NCBI RefSeq assembly: GCF_004310425.1
Contig: NZ_SIUB01000002.1
Location: 372,001-436,000, forward strand
Length of the DNA: 64,000 nt
Source of the DNA: Hansschlegelia quercus
GTDB lineage: Bacteria > Pseudomonadota > Alphaproteobacteria > Rhizobiales > Methylopilaceae
Direction of reading: 5' to 3'
Positions 54,276 through 63,522 of the stretch are shown here, in pieces. Both the position numbers and the translations under genes were made by a program. Position 1 is the first letter of the stretch. Each line of letters opens with the position of its first letter. The notes beneath the pieces were generated by a model, which saw only the letters and a list, made by a program, of their open reading frames with translations, searched no databases and was not told the origin of the DNA.

Positions 54276-54740
54276 ATGGCCGGAGCGATCGACAAGCGAC
54301 TTCAGGAGCTCGGCGTAACCCTGCCCGACGCGCCGGCGCCGGCTGCGAACTACATCCCGGCCGTGCTGTCCGGCTCCATGCTCTACGTCTCCGGCCAGCT
54401 CCCCTTCGGCCCGGGCGGACTGGCGCTTACCGGCACGCTTGGCGCGGGCGTCTCGATTGAGGACGCGAACAAGGCCGCGAAGCTCTGCGCCATCAACATC
54501 CTATCGCAGGCAAAATCGGTTCTGGGCGATCTCGACCGCATCGCGCGGATCGTGAAGCTCACGGGCTTCGTAGCCTCCACCGCGGATTTTGGCGATCAGC
54601 CGAAGGTGATGAACGGCGCGTCCGACTTCCTCGTCGAGGTTCTGGGCGACAAGGGCCGGCACGCCCGCTCCGCGGTCGGCGTGGCGGCGCTGCCGCTGAA
54701 CGCGGCGGTCGAAGTCGAAGCGATCATCGAAGTCGCCTGA
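54276..54740 (+). CDS. RidA/YjgF family enamine/imine deaminase
   Basis: 154 residues. Members clear reactive 2-aminoacrylate and similar enamines. Seen: ELGVTLPDAPAPAANYIPAV, LYVSGQLPFGPGG, AKLCAINILSQAKSVLGDLD, RIVKLTGFVASTADFGDQPK and ARSAVGVAALPLNAAVEVEA with the catalytic Arg. This is the longer RidA subgroup common in proteobacteria. The exact substrate is unknown. The GDPD gene follows after 7 bp, likely the same transcript. Confidence 0.93.
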   Translation: MAGAIDKRLQELGVTLPDAPAPAANYIPAVLSGSMLYVSGQLPFGPGGLALTGTLGAGVSIEDANKAAKLCAINILSQAKSVLGDLDRIARIVKLTGFVASTADFGDQPKVMNGASDFLVEVLGDKGRHARSAVGVAALPLNAAVEVEAIIEVA

Positions 54741-54747
54741 GCCAGCG

Positions 54748-55506
54748 ATGGGGGCGCTTGACTGGCTCTTCGCGCGCCCGATTGCCCATCGCGGCCTGCA
54801 CGATCGTGCGGCCGGAATTATCGAGAACACCCCGACCGCCGTCTCGCGCGCGATCGACGCCGGTTACGGCGTCGAGATCGACGTGCGCGAAACGGCGGAC
54901 GGGGGAATGGTCGTTATTCATGACGCCGTCCTCGACCGCCTGTCGGCTGAGACCGGCAGGATCGCCGTGAAGACCGTCGCCGAGCTCCGCCGGATCCCGA
55001 TCGCGCATTCCGGCGATCTCCTCTGGACGCTCGAAGACTGCCTCGACCTCGTGGGAGGCCGTGTCCCCCTTGTCGTCGAGATCAAAAGCCCGCGAAAGCA
55101 GGGCGTGGAGCATGCTCGCCGCGTCGCCGAACGTGTCGCGGAGCGGAGCGCCCAAGTGGCTTTGAAGTCGTTCAATCCCCGCGCCGTTCGCGTGGCGAAG
55201 CTCTATGCGCCTGCGATCCCGTGCGGCTTGGTGGGCCATGAGATCAAACTGGATCCAGCGGCCGGAAAGCCTCGCGGGGCGCGGGGACGCGCGCTTGCGA
55301 AAGCCCTCCGTTCTCCTCGGATCGACGAGATCGATTTCCTCTCCTGGGACATCGAGGACATCGATCGGCCCGAGGTCGCGGTAGCCCGGGCCTCCGGCAA
55401 GCCCGTGATGTGTTGGACCGTCAAGAGCCCGGCTGATCGGACGCGCGCCCTTGTTCATGCCGACCAGATAGTCTTCGAAGGTTTTCTACCCGATCAGAAC
55501 CGGTAA
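54748..55506 (+). CDS. Glycerophosphodiester phosphodiesterase
   Basis: 252 residues, TIM-barrel GDPD. Seen: PIAHRGLHDRAAGIIENT with catalytic His and Arg, YGVEIDVRETADGGMVVIHD with the metal-binding Glu, Asp and His, and LVVEIKSPRKQG. No signal peptide is seen, so it is probably cytosolic and acts on glycerophosphodiesters from phospholipid turnover. It follows ridA by 7 bp. Its last 13 bp overlap the stop end of the convergent barrel gene. Confidence 0.94.
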   Translation: MGALDWLFARPIAHRGLHDRAAGIIENTPTAVSRAIDAGYGVEIDVRETADGGMVVIHDAVLDRLSAETGRIAVKTVAELRRIPIAHSGDLLWTLEDCLDLVGGRVPLVVEIKSPRKQGVEHARRVAERVAERSAQVALKSFNPRAVRVAKLYAPAIPCGLVGHEIKLDPAAGKPRGARGRALAKALRSPRIDEIDFLSWDIEDIDRPEVAVARASGKPVMCWTVKSPADRTRALVHADQIVFEGFLPDQNR

Positions 55507-56294
55507 CCGACGCCGATCTGCCCGCCGGTCTCGTCCATGGCGTCGCGACCATATGGCGTGAAGAAGGCGGCGCCGAAGAGCTGCATCCGCTCGGTGAGAT
55601 CGTAGAACAGCGCGCCCTGAAGCTTCGCGATCCGCTGGCGCAATGGGTAGCGGCCGCTCCAACGCCCGGCGCCGATCGTGTTGAAGCTCTGGACGAGAGC
55701 GAGCCATCTTGGAGCGACCCGCAGCCCCACCGTGGCGTCGAGCCGCACTTCATCGGCCGGCGCCTTGCTGCGCCAGCGATAGCCAGCCTCGAAATCGGCG
55801 AAGCCCGCTATGCCGAAGGCTTCGAAGCTACGCTGGATCAGCCCGCGGACGTCGACCTGATCGTCGGTCTCGCCAATCGCAGCTACGCCTTCCTTCGCGC
55901 GCGCGCCAGCGACCACGACCGAGCCTTGCGCCGAGGCGATCCACGGCCCCTCATTGAACAGGCGGATGCGGGCGCCGAGTTCGGAACGTCCGAGGCCCTG
56001 CCGCTCGTGCCGACCGCCATCCTCGGCGCTGATCTTTTCAAGCTCGGTCGAGCCGAACAGCGTGACGCCGTCGCGAACGCCGTATTCGACGAAGACCGGC
56101 GTGTCGTACTTGGTGTAGCGGCCGCGCGGCTGACGCCGGCCCGTCGTATCGAAATAACGGTCGCCGTCGGTCATCAGCCCGGAAACGAAGAGCTTCACCT
56201 CGCCCCGCGGCAGAGTGTACGCGCCGGCTAATGCGGAGCTGGAGATCAACGCGGCCAGCAGGCCCCCGCCAATCTGCGACATGAAATACGCCAT
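55494..56294 (-). CDS. Predicted outer-membrane beta-barrel protein
   Basis: 266 residues. Seen: a signal peptide (SQIGGGLLAALISSSALAGA), then a strand-rich body with regular alternation and aromatic girdles (VKLFVSGLMTDGDRYFD, PVFVEYGVRDGVTLFG, SELGARIRLFNEGPW, VGLRVAPRWLALVQSF) and a C-terminal GQIGVGYRF ending in Phe, the barrel-assembly signature. I cannot assign a named family; it loosely resembles MetA/phenol-type transporters in layout. GGGGG lies upstream of the ATG at 56294. It is 99 bp downstream of the Hpt gene on the same strand and could be read from the tam transcript. Confidence 0.75.
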   Translation of the reverse strand: MAYFMSQIGGGLLAALISSSALAGAYTLPRGEVKLFVSGLMTDGDRYFDTTGRRQPRGRYTKYDTPVFVEYGVRDGVTLFGSTELEKISAEDGGRHERQGLGRSELGARIRLFNEGPWIASAQGSVVVAGARAKEGVAAIGETDDQVDVRGLIQRSFEAFGIAGFADFEAGYRWRSKAPADEVRLDATVGLRVAPRWLALVQSFNTIGAGRWSGRYPLRQRIAKLQGALFYDLTERMQLFGAAFFTPYGRDAMDETGGQIGVGYRF

Positions 56295-56393
56295 GCCAGC
56301 ACGCCCCCGCGGCCGGCGCCCCTCCGCCGACAGGGTTGATTTTCACGTACTTCTCGGCAACCGCAAGCTGAATGATTCGGCGGCTTCGCCGAT

Positions 56394-56717
56394 TTACGCG
56401 GCTGATCCCGGCAGCGCGCCGAGCGCGGCGGACAGCTTCGCAGCCCTGTCGGGGGCGAGGGGCCCTTGAGGCGGGGCCATGACCTCGGCTTCCAGCTCGC
56501 TCGCGCGTTGGCCGAGCATCGCGAGGCCGATGGTTGGCGCAGAGCCCGCAATGTTGTGGAGCTTCAGCCGAAGCGCGTGACGTGCAGGCTCGCCGTCCGC
56601 CGCCACCGCGCGCTGCGCGAGCGCCGCCATCTCCTGGGCCTTACTCGGCAGGCTGTCGACGAAACGCTGCCTGACGACCGCAATGCGTTGCGCGAGCTCT
56701 TCTTTCCGGTCGGTCAT
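56394..56717 (-). CDS. Stand-alone Hpt (histidine phosphotransfer) domain protein
   Basis: 107 residues, all-helical. The core LRLKLHNIAGSAPTIGLAML with candidate phospho-His54 and the following GQRASELEAEVM match the Hpt motif, where the His is followed by LaGsa and a Gly. No kinase or receiver domain is attached, and no partner kinase is within 5 kb. It starts 16 bp after the tamB stop, so it is almost certainly in the tamA-tamB operon. The partner and output are unknown. Confidence 0.85.
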   Translation of the reverse strand: MTDRKEELAQRIAVVRQRFVDSLPSKAQEMAALAQRAVAADGEPARHALRLKLHNIAGSAPTIGLAMLGQRASELEAEVMAPPQGPLAPDRAAKLSAALGALPGSAA

Positions 56718-56733
56718 GGCTCCGCGCGTCCTC

Positions 56734-59700
56734 TCAGTAGTCCCACTCCGCGGCGACGCCCGCTGAGGCGTTGCCGGCGGCGCCCGCCTGGCCGCGCGCC
56801 TTGATGTGGTCCGTGAGATTGACGTCGAGCGTCACGCCGGTGTCCTCCGGCGTCGTGCCGGTCGAGAAGCCGAGATAGATGTTGTCGGAGATGTAGCGTC
56901 CGATGCCGAGCCCGAAGAGGCCGTCGCCGCCGCCGGATGCGATGTCCAGGCTGTCCACGCCGAGCCCCTTGCGCAAGCCTTCGAGCGGCCCGCCCCCGCC
57001 TCCGCCGACGCCGCTGTACTGTGCGACGGCCTGAGCAAGCGAGATCGCCTGACCGGGCGTCAGCTCGCCCGACGCCTTGTTGAACAACAGGCGAGCCAGG
57101 ACTTCGTCGGTCGGCAGCGTCGGGTTCGAGCCGAACGTAATCTGCGGCGCGGACGCCGTGCCGGTGATCAGCACCTGCGCGGTCACGTCCTTGGCCTGCG
57201 TCTCCGCGACGAAGTCCAGTGTCGGGTCGAGGTCGCCTGCGAACGCCACTGCCCCGCGCGTGAACTCCAGCCTGTGGCCCAGCACAGAGATGTTGCTGCG
57301 GCCCTCACGAAGCTGGAACGCGCCGACGGGAACAGGGGCGGCGGAGGTGCCGGTGATTTTGATCTGGGCGCCCGCCTCCGCGTTCATGCCAAGTCCGCGG
57401 ATGAAGATGCGATCGTTCGCCTGCACCGTGATGTCGAGCGTGGCGACGAAGGCGTCTTGGGTCTTCGCAGTCTTCTTGCCCGCGTTGACCGAGCCATACT
57501 GCTTCAGGACCGCCTTCGGCGCGCCTTGATGCCGGACGTCCGGCAGAGGCGTATAGCGGGCCGGGATCTTGTCGGGGATCTGGATCTCGACCGATCTCGT
57601 CCGGATCGTGCCGGTGACGACAGGTCGGCGCGCGAGCGGCCCCTGGAGCCTGAGATCGGCGTCGGTGATGGCCGTCACGATGTCGGTGCCGACAACTTCG
57701 GCATTGCTGGCGTTGAAGCGGATCTCGCCTGGGAAGCCGGCATCCGGGTTCACGGCGACGCGGCCGGAGCCTGAGATCGACCCGCCGTTGCGCGTGGTGG
57801 CCTTGAGCGACCGGACCTCGATGTTCGTGCCATTCGCCGCGATCGAAGCTGTCATGCCCTTCAGCTGAAGGCCGGCGGCGCGGTTGAAGTACGACCCGTT
57901 TGCGAGCGATCCGGCGCCGTTGATCCGCGGCGCGGAAGTCGGACCGCCGACCCTTACGTCGAAGCTCGCCTGCCCGTCGATACGGTCGCCCGAGACGGAC
58001 AGCGTGTCGTTGAGGAAGGCGAGCGGCGCCTTGCCCGCGACAGCGAGATCGAGGTCGCCCGCGCCGAGCGGGGCGGAGCCGCGCGCTGTCACGCTCAACC
58101 CCCGGGCGGCGGTCACGGTGGTGTCGGTTGTGACCCGCTTGCCCTGAAGCGCGCCCTTCGAGTCGATCTGGGCGACAGGCACGCCGGCGCTGCGGGTCGC
58201 CGCTGTTGAGAGCCCCGAGACCTTGAGAGAGTAGGTCCCGGTCGGGGCCGAAACCGGCCCGCCGACCTTGGCGTCGCCCGTCAGCGTGCCGTTTGCGCCA
58301 AGCCCGGGAGAAAAAGCGTTCGCGAGCGAGAGCGGCACGGCGCGGATCGCAACCGTTACGTCGAGATTGCCGGTCGAGCCGAGCGGCGCCGAACCGTTGG
58401 CGGTGACACGCAAGCCGCCCCCGCCGGTGACGGCGGTGTCGGTGGTCGCGCGCCCGTCGGCGAGCGTTCCCTTGGTGACGATCTCGAGCGGAGGAACGCC
58501 TCGGGCCTGCGCGCTCGTCAGGCCGGTGACGCGGAAGTCGTACGAGCCGGTCGGGGCCTTGATCGGTCCACCGACCTTGGCGCCGCCTACAAGCCGGCCA
58601 GCGAGTCCGAGGCTCGGCATTACGGCGTTGGCGATCGACAGCGGCAGCTCCGGCACGTCGATGTCGACGGCAAGGTCGCCGTCCCCGAGCGGGATCGCGC
58701 CCTTGGCGGTCGCCCGCACGCCGGCGCCGGTGATCGCGGTGTCGGTGGTCACGCGCTGACCTTCCAGCGCGCCCTTGGTGGTGATCTGCAGTGGCGCGAG
58801 GCCTTTGGCCTGTGCGGCGGTGAGGCCGGTGACCGTCAGGTCGTAGTCGCCGCGCGGCGCGTTGAGCGGGCCGGCGACGTTCGCCCTCCCCTTGAGCTCG
58901 CCGCCGAGTCCAAGCGCAGGCTGGAAGGCGTTGGCGAGCGCGAGCGGCAGCCGCTCGATGGCCACCGCCATATCGAGATCGCCCTGCCCCAGCGGCGCCG
59001 AGCCTTTGGCGGTCGCCTGAATGCCGCCGCCGCCGGCAATCGTGGTGTCGGTGGTTACGCGCTCGCCCTGGAGCTCCCCCTTTGTCGTCACCTGTAGCGC
59101 GGGCACGCCCTTGGCGGCTGCCGACAGCAGGTCGGAGATGCGCAAATCGTAGGAGCCGCGCGGCGCGTCGATCGGGCCGGCGACGGTGGCGTCGCCCTGC
59201 AGCTTGCCGCTCAGACCAAGATCAGGCCGGAAGCCGTTCGCAAGCGCCAGCGGCAGCTCGCGGATCGCGACGGCCATATCGAGGTCGCCTTTTCCGAGCG
59301 GCGCCGAGCCTTTCGCGGAAACGTTGATCCCGCCCTGCCCGTTGATCGTCGTATCGGTGGTGACGCGGTCGCCCTGAAGCGCGCCCTTGGCGACGACGGC
59401 CAGGGGCGGCACGCTCTTGGCCTGGGCCGCCACGAGACCGTCGATCGCGACGTCGTAGGTTCCGACCGGCCGCGCTACGGGGCCCGCGAGCTTCACGTCG
59501 CCGCGCAGCGTGCCGTCGAGGCCGAGGTCGGGGACAAAGGCGTTGGCGAGCGCGAGCGGCAGCTTCCCGATCGCGACGGCCAGATCGAGGTCGCCCTGCC
59601 CGATCGGCGCCGAGCCCTTGGCGGTCGCTTCGATCCCGCCGCCGCCTGTGATGGCCGCGTCGGTCGTCACGCGCTTCAGATCCGTCGCGCCCTTCGCCGT

Positions 59701-62700
59701 GACCTGTACCGGCGCGACGCCTTTGGCGCGACCGGATGTAAGGTCGACGACCGTGACGTCGTAATCGACGGCTGGCGCCTTGGCCGTGCCGCCGATGCGG
59801 GCGACGCCGCGCATGCCGCCTTCGATCTCGACGCCCGGCGCGAAGGCGTTCGCGTATTTCAGAGGCAGCGTGCGGAGGTTGACCGTGAGGTCGATCGGCC
59901 CGTCGCCGAGCGGCGCCGAGCCGTTGGCCGCGAGATCGATGCCGCCGCCTGTCATCGTCGTCTCGGTCGTCGCGCGGCGACCTTCGAGCCCGCCCCTTGT
60001 CATGACCGCGAGCGGCGGCAGGCCAGCGGCGGCGGACGCTTGCAGTTCGGTGATCCGGAGATCGTAGTTCCCGACCGGCGCGTCGATCGGCCCGCGCACG
60101 CGCACGTCGCCGCGGAGCGCGCCCTGCAGGCCAAGATCGGCCTGGACGGCATTGGCGAGCGCGAGCGGGAACTCGCGGATCGTAACCGTCATATCGACGT
60201 CGCCCCGGCCGAGCGGGGCCGAGCCCTTCGCGACGAGGCTGACTCCACCGCCTCCGGTGATGGTGGCGTCAGTCGTAACGCGATCGCCCTCGAGCGCGCC
60301 CTTGGCGGCGACGACCAGGGCCGGAACGCCCTGCGCCCTGGCGCTCGTCAGGTTCGCGATACGGAGATCGTAGGTTCCCTTCGGTCCGGAGACCGGGCCG
60401 GCGATGCGGGCGTCTCCCTGGAGCGCTCCACCGAGCGCGAGGTCGGGCACGAAAGCGTTGGCGAGCGCGAGCGGCACGCTGCGCAGCGCCACCGTCATGT
60501 CGAGATCGCCGTTCCCGAGCGGCGCCGAGCCGTTAGCCACGATACTGAGGCCGCCGGCCCCGGTGACAGTCGTGTCGGTCGTGACGCGATCGCCTTCGAG
60601 CCGGCCCTTGGTCGCGAGCGCCAGCGGCGGGATCTTGGCGTCGCGGAGCTGCGCGATGGAAAGGTCTGAGCCGCGAATGTCGAACACCGCCTGAGGCGCG
60701 GACGCGAGTCCGGTGACTTTGGCGTCGCCCTCGACGAAGCCGCCGAGGCCGAGCTCCGGTGAAAAGGCGTTGCCGAGCGCAAGCGGCAGTTCGCGCAGCG
60801 CCACGTCGAGATCGAGCTGCTGGCCCGCCTTGCCCTTCACGCTCAGCAGGCCGCCATCGATCGCCCGAAGCGCGAACGCGTCGATCGCGATGTCGGAGCC
60901 GATCACCCTGACCTTCGCAGGGCCGGTCAGCCGGGCGGACTTGCCGCCGCCGGTGAGATCGAGCCGCGAGAGGTCGATGCGCGTCTCGGCAGGGGCATAG
61001 ACCACTCGCCCGTCGGCGGCGACGGAGGAGCCTTTGGCGCCTGCGTTCAGCGAGACGTCCATGCCGTCCGGCGCGCCGCGAGCGATGAGGGACACCGTGT
61101 CGACCGCCTGCCCGCCGGCTGCGATCGACGAGCCGTTGACCGTGCCGTCGATCGTCACTTTGCCCGTGGGATCAACCACGGTCGCCGCTACGTCGAAAGC
61201 GCCGATCCGCGCTCCGGAGGCTGCGATATCCGCGCCCTTCGCGCCGATCACGACGCGTTGCACGCCGTTCTCCGTCGACAGCGCGACGTCAGCGTTGAGC
61301 CGCCCCGCGAGCTCGGTCAGCGCGAGCGCGCCGACTTCGGCGAGATCGGGTGAATCCAGCGTGATGCGCCCGGTCGCGAGGCCCTTCGGCGTGACCGACA
61401 GGTCGCCGCGCGCCGTCGTCGAGGCGATCGCCAGGTCGAGACCTTCGAGGCGACGCGCGCCATCGTCTTCAGTGACCAGCCGCCCGGTCCCACGCAGGGG
61501 CTTGCCGTCGAGCGAGCCGCCGAGCCCGAAGGCCGCGCCGAGCGAGCCCGTGACGTCGGTCGCGTCGAGGTCGAGCTTCAGGTCCTTGAGCGCGCGGCCC
61601 ATGACTTCGCCCGAGGGGATCGACAGCGTCGACTTCACGCCGAGATCGTCAAGCCGGCCGGTCAGCGCTGCGTCGACGTGCGCCTGACCCGATGCGCGGG
61701 AATCGAGGCGTGAGACGTCGTCGACGTCCGCCTTCGCAACGACGTTCGCCCGCTCGCGGGTCACCGAACCGTCGGCGGTGACGACCACATGGTCGCCGCG
61801 CGCGTCGAGGCCGGAAATCGTGAAGGCGCCGTCATCGCCTCGGGTCACGCCGCCCTTGATCGTGAGCGAGCCGCCGGTCAGCCCGTCGACCTGCGCGACG
61901 CCGGTCTTCAGCTGGCTCGCCGAGCCGTTGAGGCTCGCCGACAGCCGCGAGAGGTCGTAGGCGAGGTCGAAGTCCGAGGAGAGATCGACGGCGCCGCCGA
62001 GCGCCATGCCGGTCAACGGCGCGACGGTGGCGAGATCGCCGGCCTTGAGGGTCGCGTGGCCCTTCGCGGCTGTGGGCGACACGTCGCCGGCATAGGACGC
62101 CGCGACGTCGGCGAGACGCACGTCGGAGCGCTCGATCGTGGCCTCGCCCTTGAGGTTGGTCACGCCGGCGGCCGATATGTTGAGGGCGCGGCCGAGCGCA
62201 AACATGCGGTCGTCGGCGAACTTCACGCCGTCCGCGTCGGCGTCGATCACGAAGGCGACGCGGGTGTTGTCATCCGAAAGGGCGCCGTTCGGCGTCGCGG
62301 TGAGCTTGATGCGCGCAGTCTCGGCCTGACCCTGCTCCGCGGCGAGGCCGCCGCCGTCGGCGGTCGCCGTGATGACGGGATGATCGAGCGGTCCCTTGGC
62401 CGTCCCGAGCACGCCGAGCGAGGCCCAGCGCAGACCGGGAGGAAGCACCGCCGCGAAGCGCGCGGGATCGCCCGCCTTCACGTCGAAGGAGAGGTCGACC
62501 GTCTCGGCCGCCGTGTCGACTTTGCCGCGCGCGCCGAGGCGGACGGACGGCGCCTCGATCGTGACGTCGGTGAGGTCAATCGGCCCCTCGTCGGGAACGA
62601 GCGCCTCGGCCGAAATCTTCGTCATGCCGTCGACCAGCGGCGTGATCGAAGGATCAACCAGCCGCCCGACGTCGCCATTGATCCCGAGCGTCACGCGCCG

Positions 62701-63522
62701 CGCCCTGCCCTCGCGGGTCACGTCGGCCGCGCCGTCCATGCGTCCTTGGGTTCCTGCGACGACGGCGAGCTGCGCACGAAGCGCGTCGAGCGTGCCGGCG
62801 GCGTCGAGGCCGATGTCGATCGGAGGAAGGCCGGGGATGTTGGCCATGCGCGCGACGAGGCCGCCGGCCGGTTCGCTGCCGCGCAGAGACAGCTCGACCC
62901 CATTGGTCGCGGGGATGAACCGGCCCTTGCCTCCGATCCGGCCGGGGATTGCGTCGATCCGCTTGAGCTCGAACTCCGCGGAGACGCCGTCGGAGGCCTT
63001 GCGCAGGGTGGCGGCCGCGTTCGCCGTCAGCTTGGCGGGCGTCCCGATCACGGGCTGCGCGAGATCAAGCCCGGCGAGGTTGAACTTCTCGAGGTGTATC
63101 TCGATCGGCAGTTCGGGGAACAGCGGCGCGTTCGGGTCCGGCGGCGGCAGGTTTTCGGTTTGCGCCTCGTAGACCGGCTGGCGCGCGACCTTCACCTCGC
63201 CGACGTCGACGAGGTTCACGACGAGCTTGCGGGAATAGAGCTGAAGCGGGGACCAGAGCAGGCGCGCGCGGTCGACTGTCAGCCACTCGCCCTGCCGGTC
63301 GGAAAGCTTCACGTCCTTCAGCGTCAGGTCGTAGGGGAACGAGCCTTCGATGCCGCCGATCGCGATCTTGGTGTCGTCGGAGCTTGCGTATTTCGACGTC
63401 AGGCTCGCGATCGTCGACAGGCCCTGAGCAGTCGACAGGTAGAACAGCGCCGCGCCCAGCACGAGCACAGGGATCAGCAGCAGGATCCCAAGAACGATGA
63501 GGACGCGCTTGAATATGGCCAT
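56734..63522 (-). CDS. tamB: Translocation/assembly module TamB, expanded by nine tandem 102-residue units
   Basis: 2,262 residues against 1,259 in E. coli TamB. It bridges inner and outer membranes and, with TamA, is implicated in barrel insertion and phospholipid transport. Seen: an N-terminal signal anchor (VLIVLGILLLIPVLVLGAAL, about 8-27), AsmA-like/TamB strand-rich sequence to about 911, then nine near-regular units at residues 912-1831 with hallmark blocks LPLALANAFxPDLGL, GxLxGDAxVAGP, RVTTDTxITGGGG and AKGSAPLG, then the conserved C-terminal DUF490 domain (about 1832-2262, ending VAAEWDY). The unit itself is ordinary in alphaproteobacterial TamB; its amplification is not. The TGATG overlap with tamA shows coupling. 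Confidence 0.95.
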   Translation of the reverse strand: MAIFKRVLIVLGILLLIPVLVLGAALFYLSTAQGLSTIASLTSKYASSDDTKIAIGGIEGSFPYDLTLKDVKLSDRQGEWLTVDRARLLWSPLQLYSRKLVVNLVDVGEVKVARQPVYEAQTENLPPPDPNAPLFPELPIEIHLEKFNLAGLDLAQPVIGTPAKLTANAAATLRKASDGVSAEFELKRIDAIPGRIGGKGRFIPATNGVELSLRGSEPAGGLVARMANIPGLPPIDIGLDAAGTLDALRAQLAVVAGTQGRMDGAADVTREGRARRVTLGINGDVGRLVDPSITPLVDGMTKISAEALVPDEGPIDLTDVTIEAPSVRLGARGKVDTAAETVDLSFDVKAGDPARFAAVLPPGLRWASLGVLGTAKGPLDHPVITATADGGGLAAEQGQAETARIKLTATPNGALSDDNTRVAFVIDADADGVKFADDRMFALGRALNISAAGVTNLKGEATIERSDVRLADVAASYAGDVSPTAAKGHATLKAGDLATVAPLTGMALGGAVDLSSDFDLAYDLSRLSASLNGSASQLKTGVAQVDGLTGGSLTIKGGVTRGDDGAFTISGLDARGDHVVVTADGSVTRERANVVAKADVDDVSRLDSRASGQAHVDAALTGRLDDLGVKSTLSIPSGEVMGRALKDLKLDLDATDVTGSLGAAFGLGGSLDGKPLRGTGRLVTEDDGARRLEGLDLAIASTTARGDLSVTPKGLATGRITLDSPDLAEVGALALTELAGRLNADVALSTENGVQRVVIGAKGADIAASGARIGAFDVAATVVDPTGKVTIDGTVNGSSIAAGGQAVDTVSLIARGAPDGMDVSLNAGAKGSSVAADGRVVYAPAETRIDLSRLDLTGGGKSARLTGPAKVRVIGSDIAIDAFALRAIDGGLLSVKGKAGQQLDLDVALRELPLALGNAFSPELGLGGFVEGDAKVTGLASAPQAVFDIRGSDLSIAQLRDAKIPPLALATKGRLEGDRVTTDTTVTGAGGLSIVANGSAPLGNGDLDMTVALRSVPLALANAFVPDLALGGALQGDARIAGPVSGPKGTYDLRIANLTSARAQGVPALVVAAKGALEGDRVTTDATITGGGGVSLVAKGSAPLGRGDVDMTVTIREFPLALANAVQADLGLQGALRGDVRVRGPIDAPVGNYDLRITELQASAAAGLPPLAVMTRGGLEGRRATTETTMTGGGIDLAANGSAPLGDGPIDLTVNLRTLPLKYANAFAPGVEIEGGMRGVARIGGTAKAPAVDYDVTVVDLTSGRAKGVAPVQVTAKGATDLKRVTTDAAITGGGGIEATAKGSAPIGQGDLDLAVAIGKLPLALANAFVPDLGLDGTLRGDVKLAGPVARPVGTYDVAIDGLVAAQAKSVPPLAVVAKGALQGDRVTTDTTINGQGGINVSAKGSAPLGKGDLDMAVAIRELPLALANGFRPDLGLSGKLQGDATVAGPIDAPRGSYDLRISDLLSAAAKGVPALQVTTKGELQGERVTTDTTIAGGGGIQATAKGSAPLGQGDLDMAVAIERLPLALANAFQPALGLGGELKGRANVAGPLNAPRGDYDLTVTGLTAAQAKGLAPLQITTKGALEGQRVTTDTAITGAGVRATAKGAIPLGDGDLAVDIDVPELPLSIANAVMPSLGLAGRLVGGAKVGGPIKAPTGSYDFRVTGLTSAQARGVPPLEIVTKGTLADGRATTDTAVTGGGGLRVTANGSAPLGSTGNLDVTVAIRAVPLSLANAFSPGLGANGTLTGDAKVGGPVSAPTGTYSLKVSGLSTAATRSAGVPVAQIDSKGALQGKRVTTDTTVTAARGLSVTARGSAPLGAGDLDLAVAGKAPLAFLNDTLSVSGDRIDGQASFDVRVGGPTSAPRINGAGSLANGSYFNRAAGLQLKGMTASIAANGTNIEVRSLKATTRNGGSISGSGRVAVNPDAGFPGEIRFNASNAEVVGTDIVTAITDADLRLQGPLARRPVVTGTIRTRSVEIQIPDKIPARYTPLPDVRHQGAPKAVLKQYGSVNAGKKTAKTQDAFVATLDITVQANDRIFIRGLGMNAEAGAQIKITGTSAAPVPVGAFQLREGRSNISVLGHRLEFTRGAVAFAGDLDPTLDFVAETQAKDVTAQVLITGTASAPQITFGSNPTLPTDEVLARLLFNKASGELTPGQAISLAQAVAQYSGVGGGGGGPLEGLRKGLGVDSLDIASGGGDGLFGLGIGRYISDNIYLGFSTGTTPEDTGVTLDVNLTDHIKARGQAGAAGNASAGVAAEWDY
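58030..60789 (-). repeat. Nine tandem 306-bp coding repeats inside tamB
   Basis: The nine units average 102.2 codons over 920 codons. Corresponding blocks recur at a steady interval: on the plus strand the segment GCGTTGGCGAGCGCGAGCGG or a close variant appears near 58928, 59540, 60149 and 60455, which are multiples of 306 bp (303 in the fourth unit). Identity is visible at DNA level, not only protein level, so amplification or gene conversion was recent or is continuing. Unit 4 (LPLKYANAFAPGVEI) and unit 8 are the most divergent. A tenth, decayed copy (APLAFLNDTLSVSG) starts the C-terminal domain. Confidence 0.92.

Noticed and set aside
58030-60789. Regular 306-bp periodicity considered as a CRISPR or satellite array
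   Set aside because: Period is far too long for CRISPR, there are no unique spacers, and the frame is open throughout as part of tamB.
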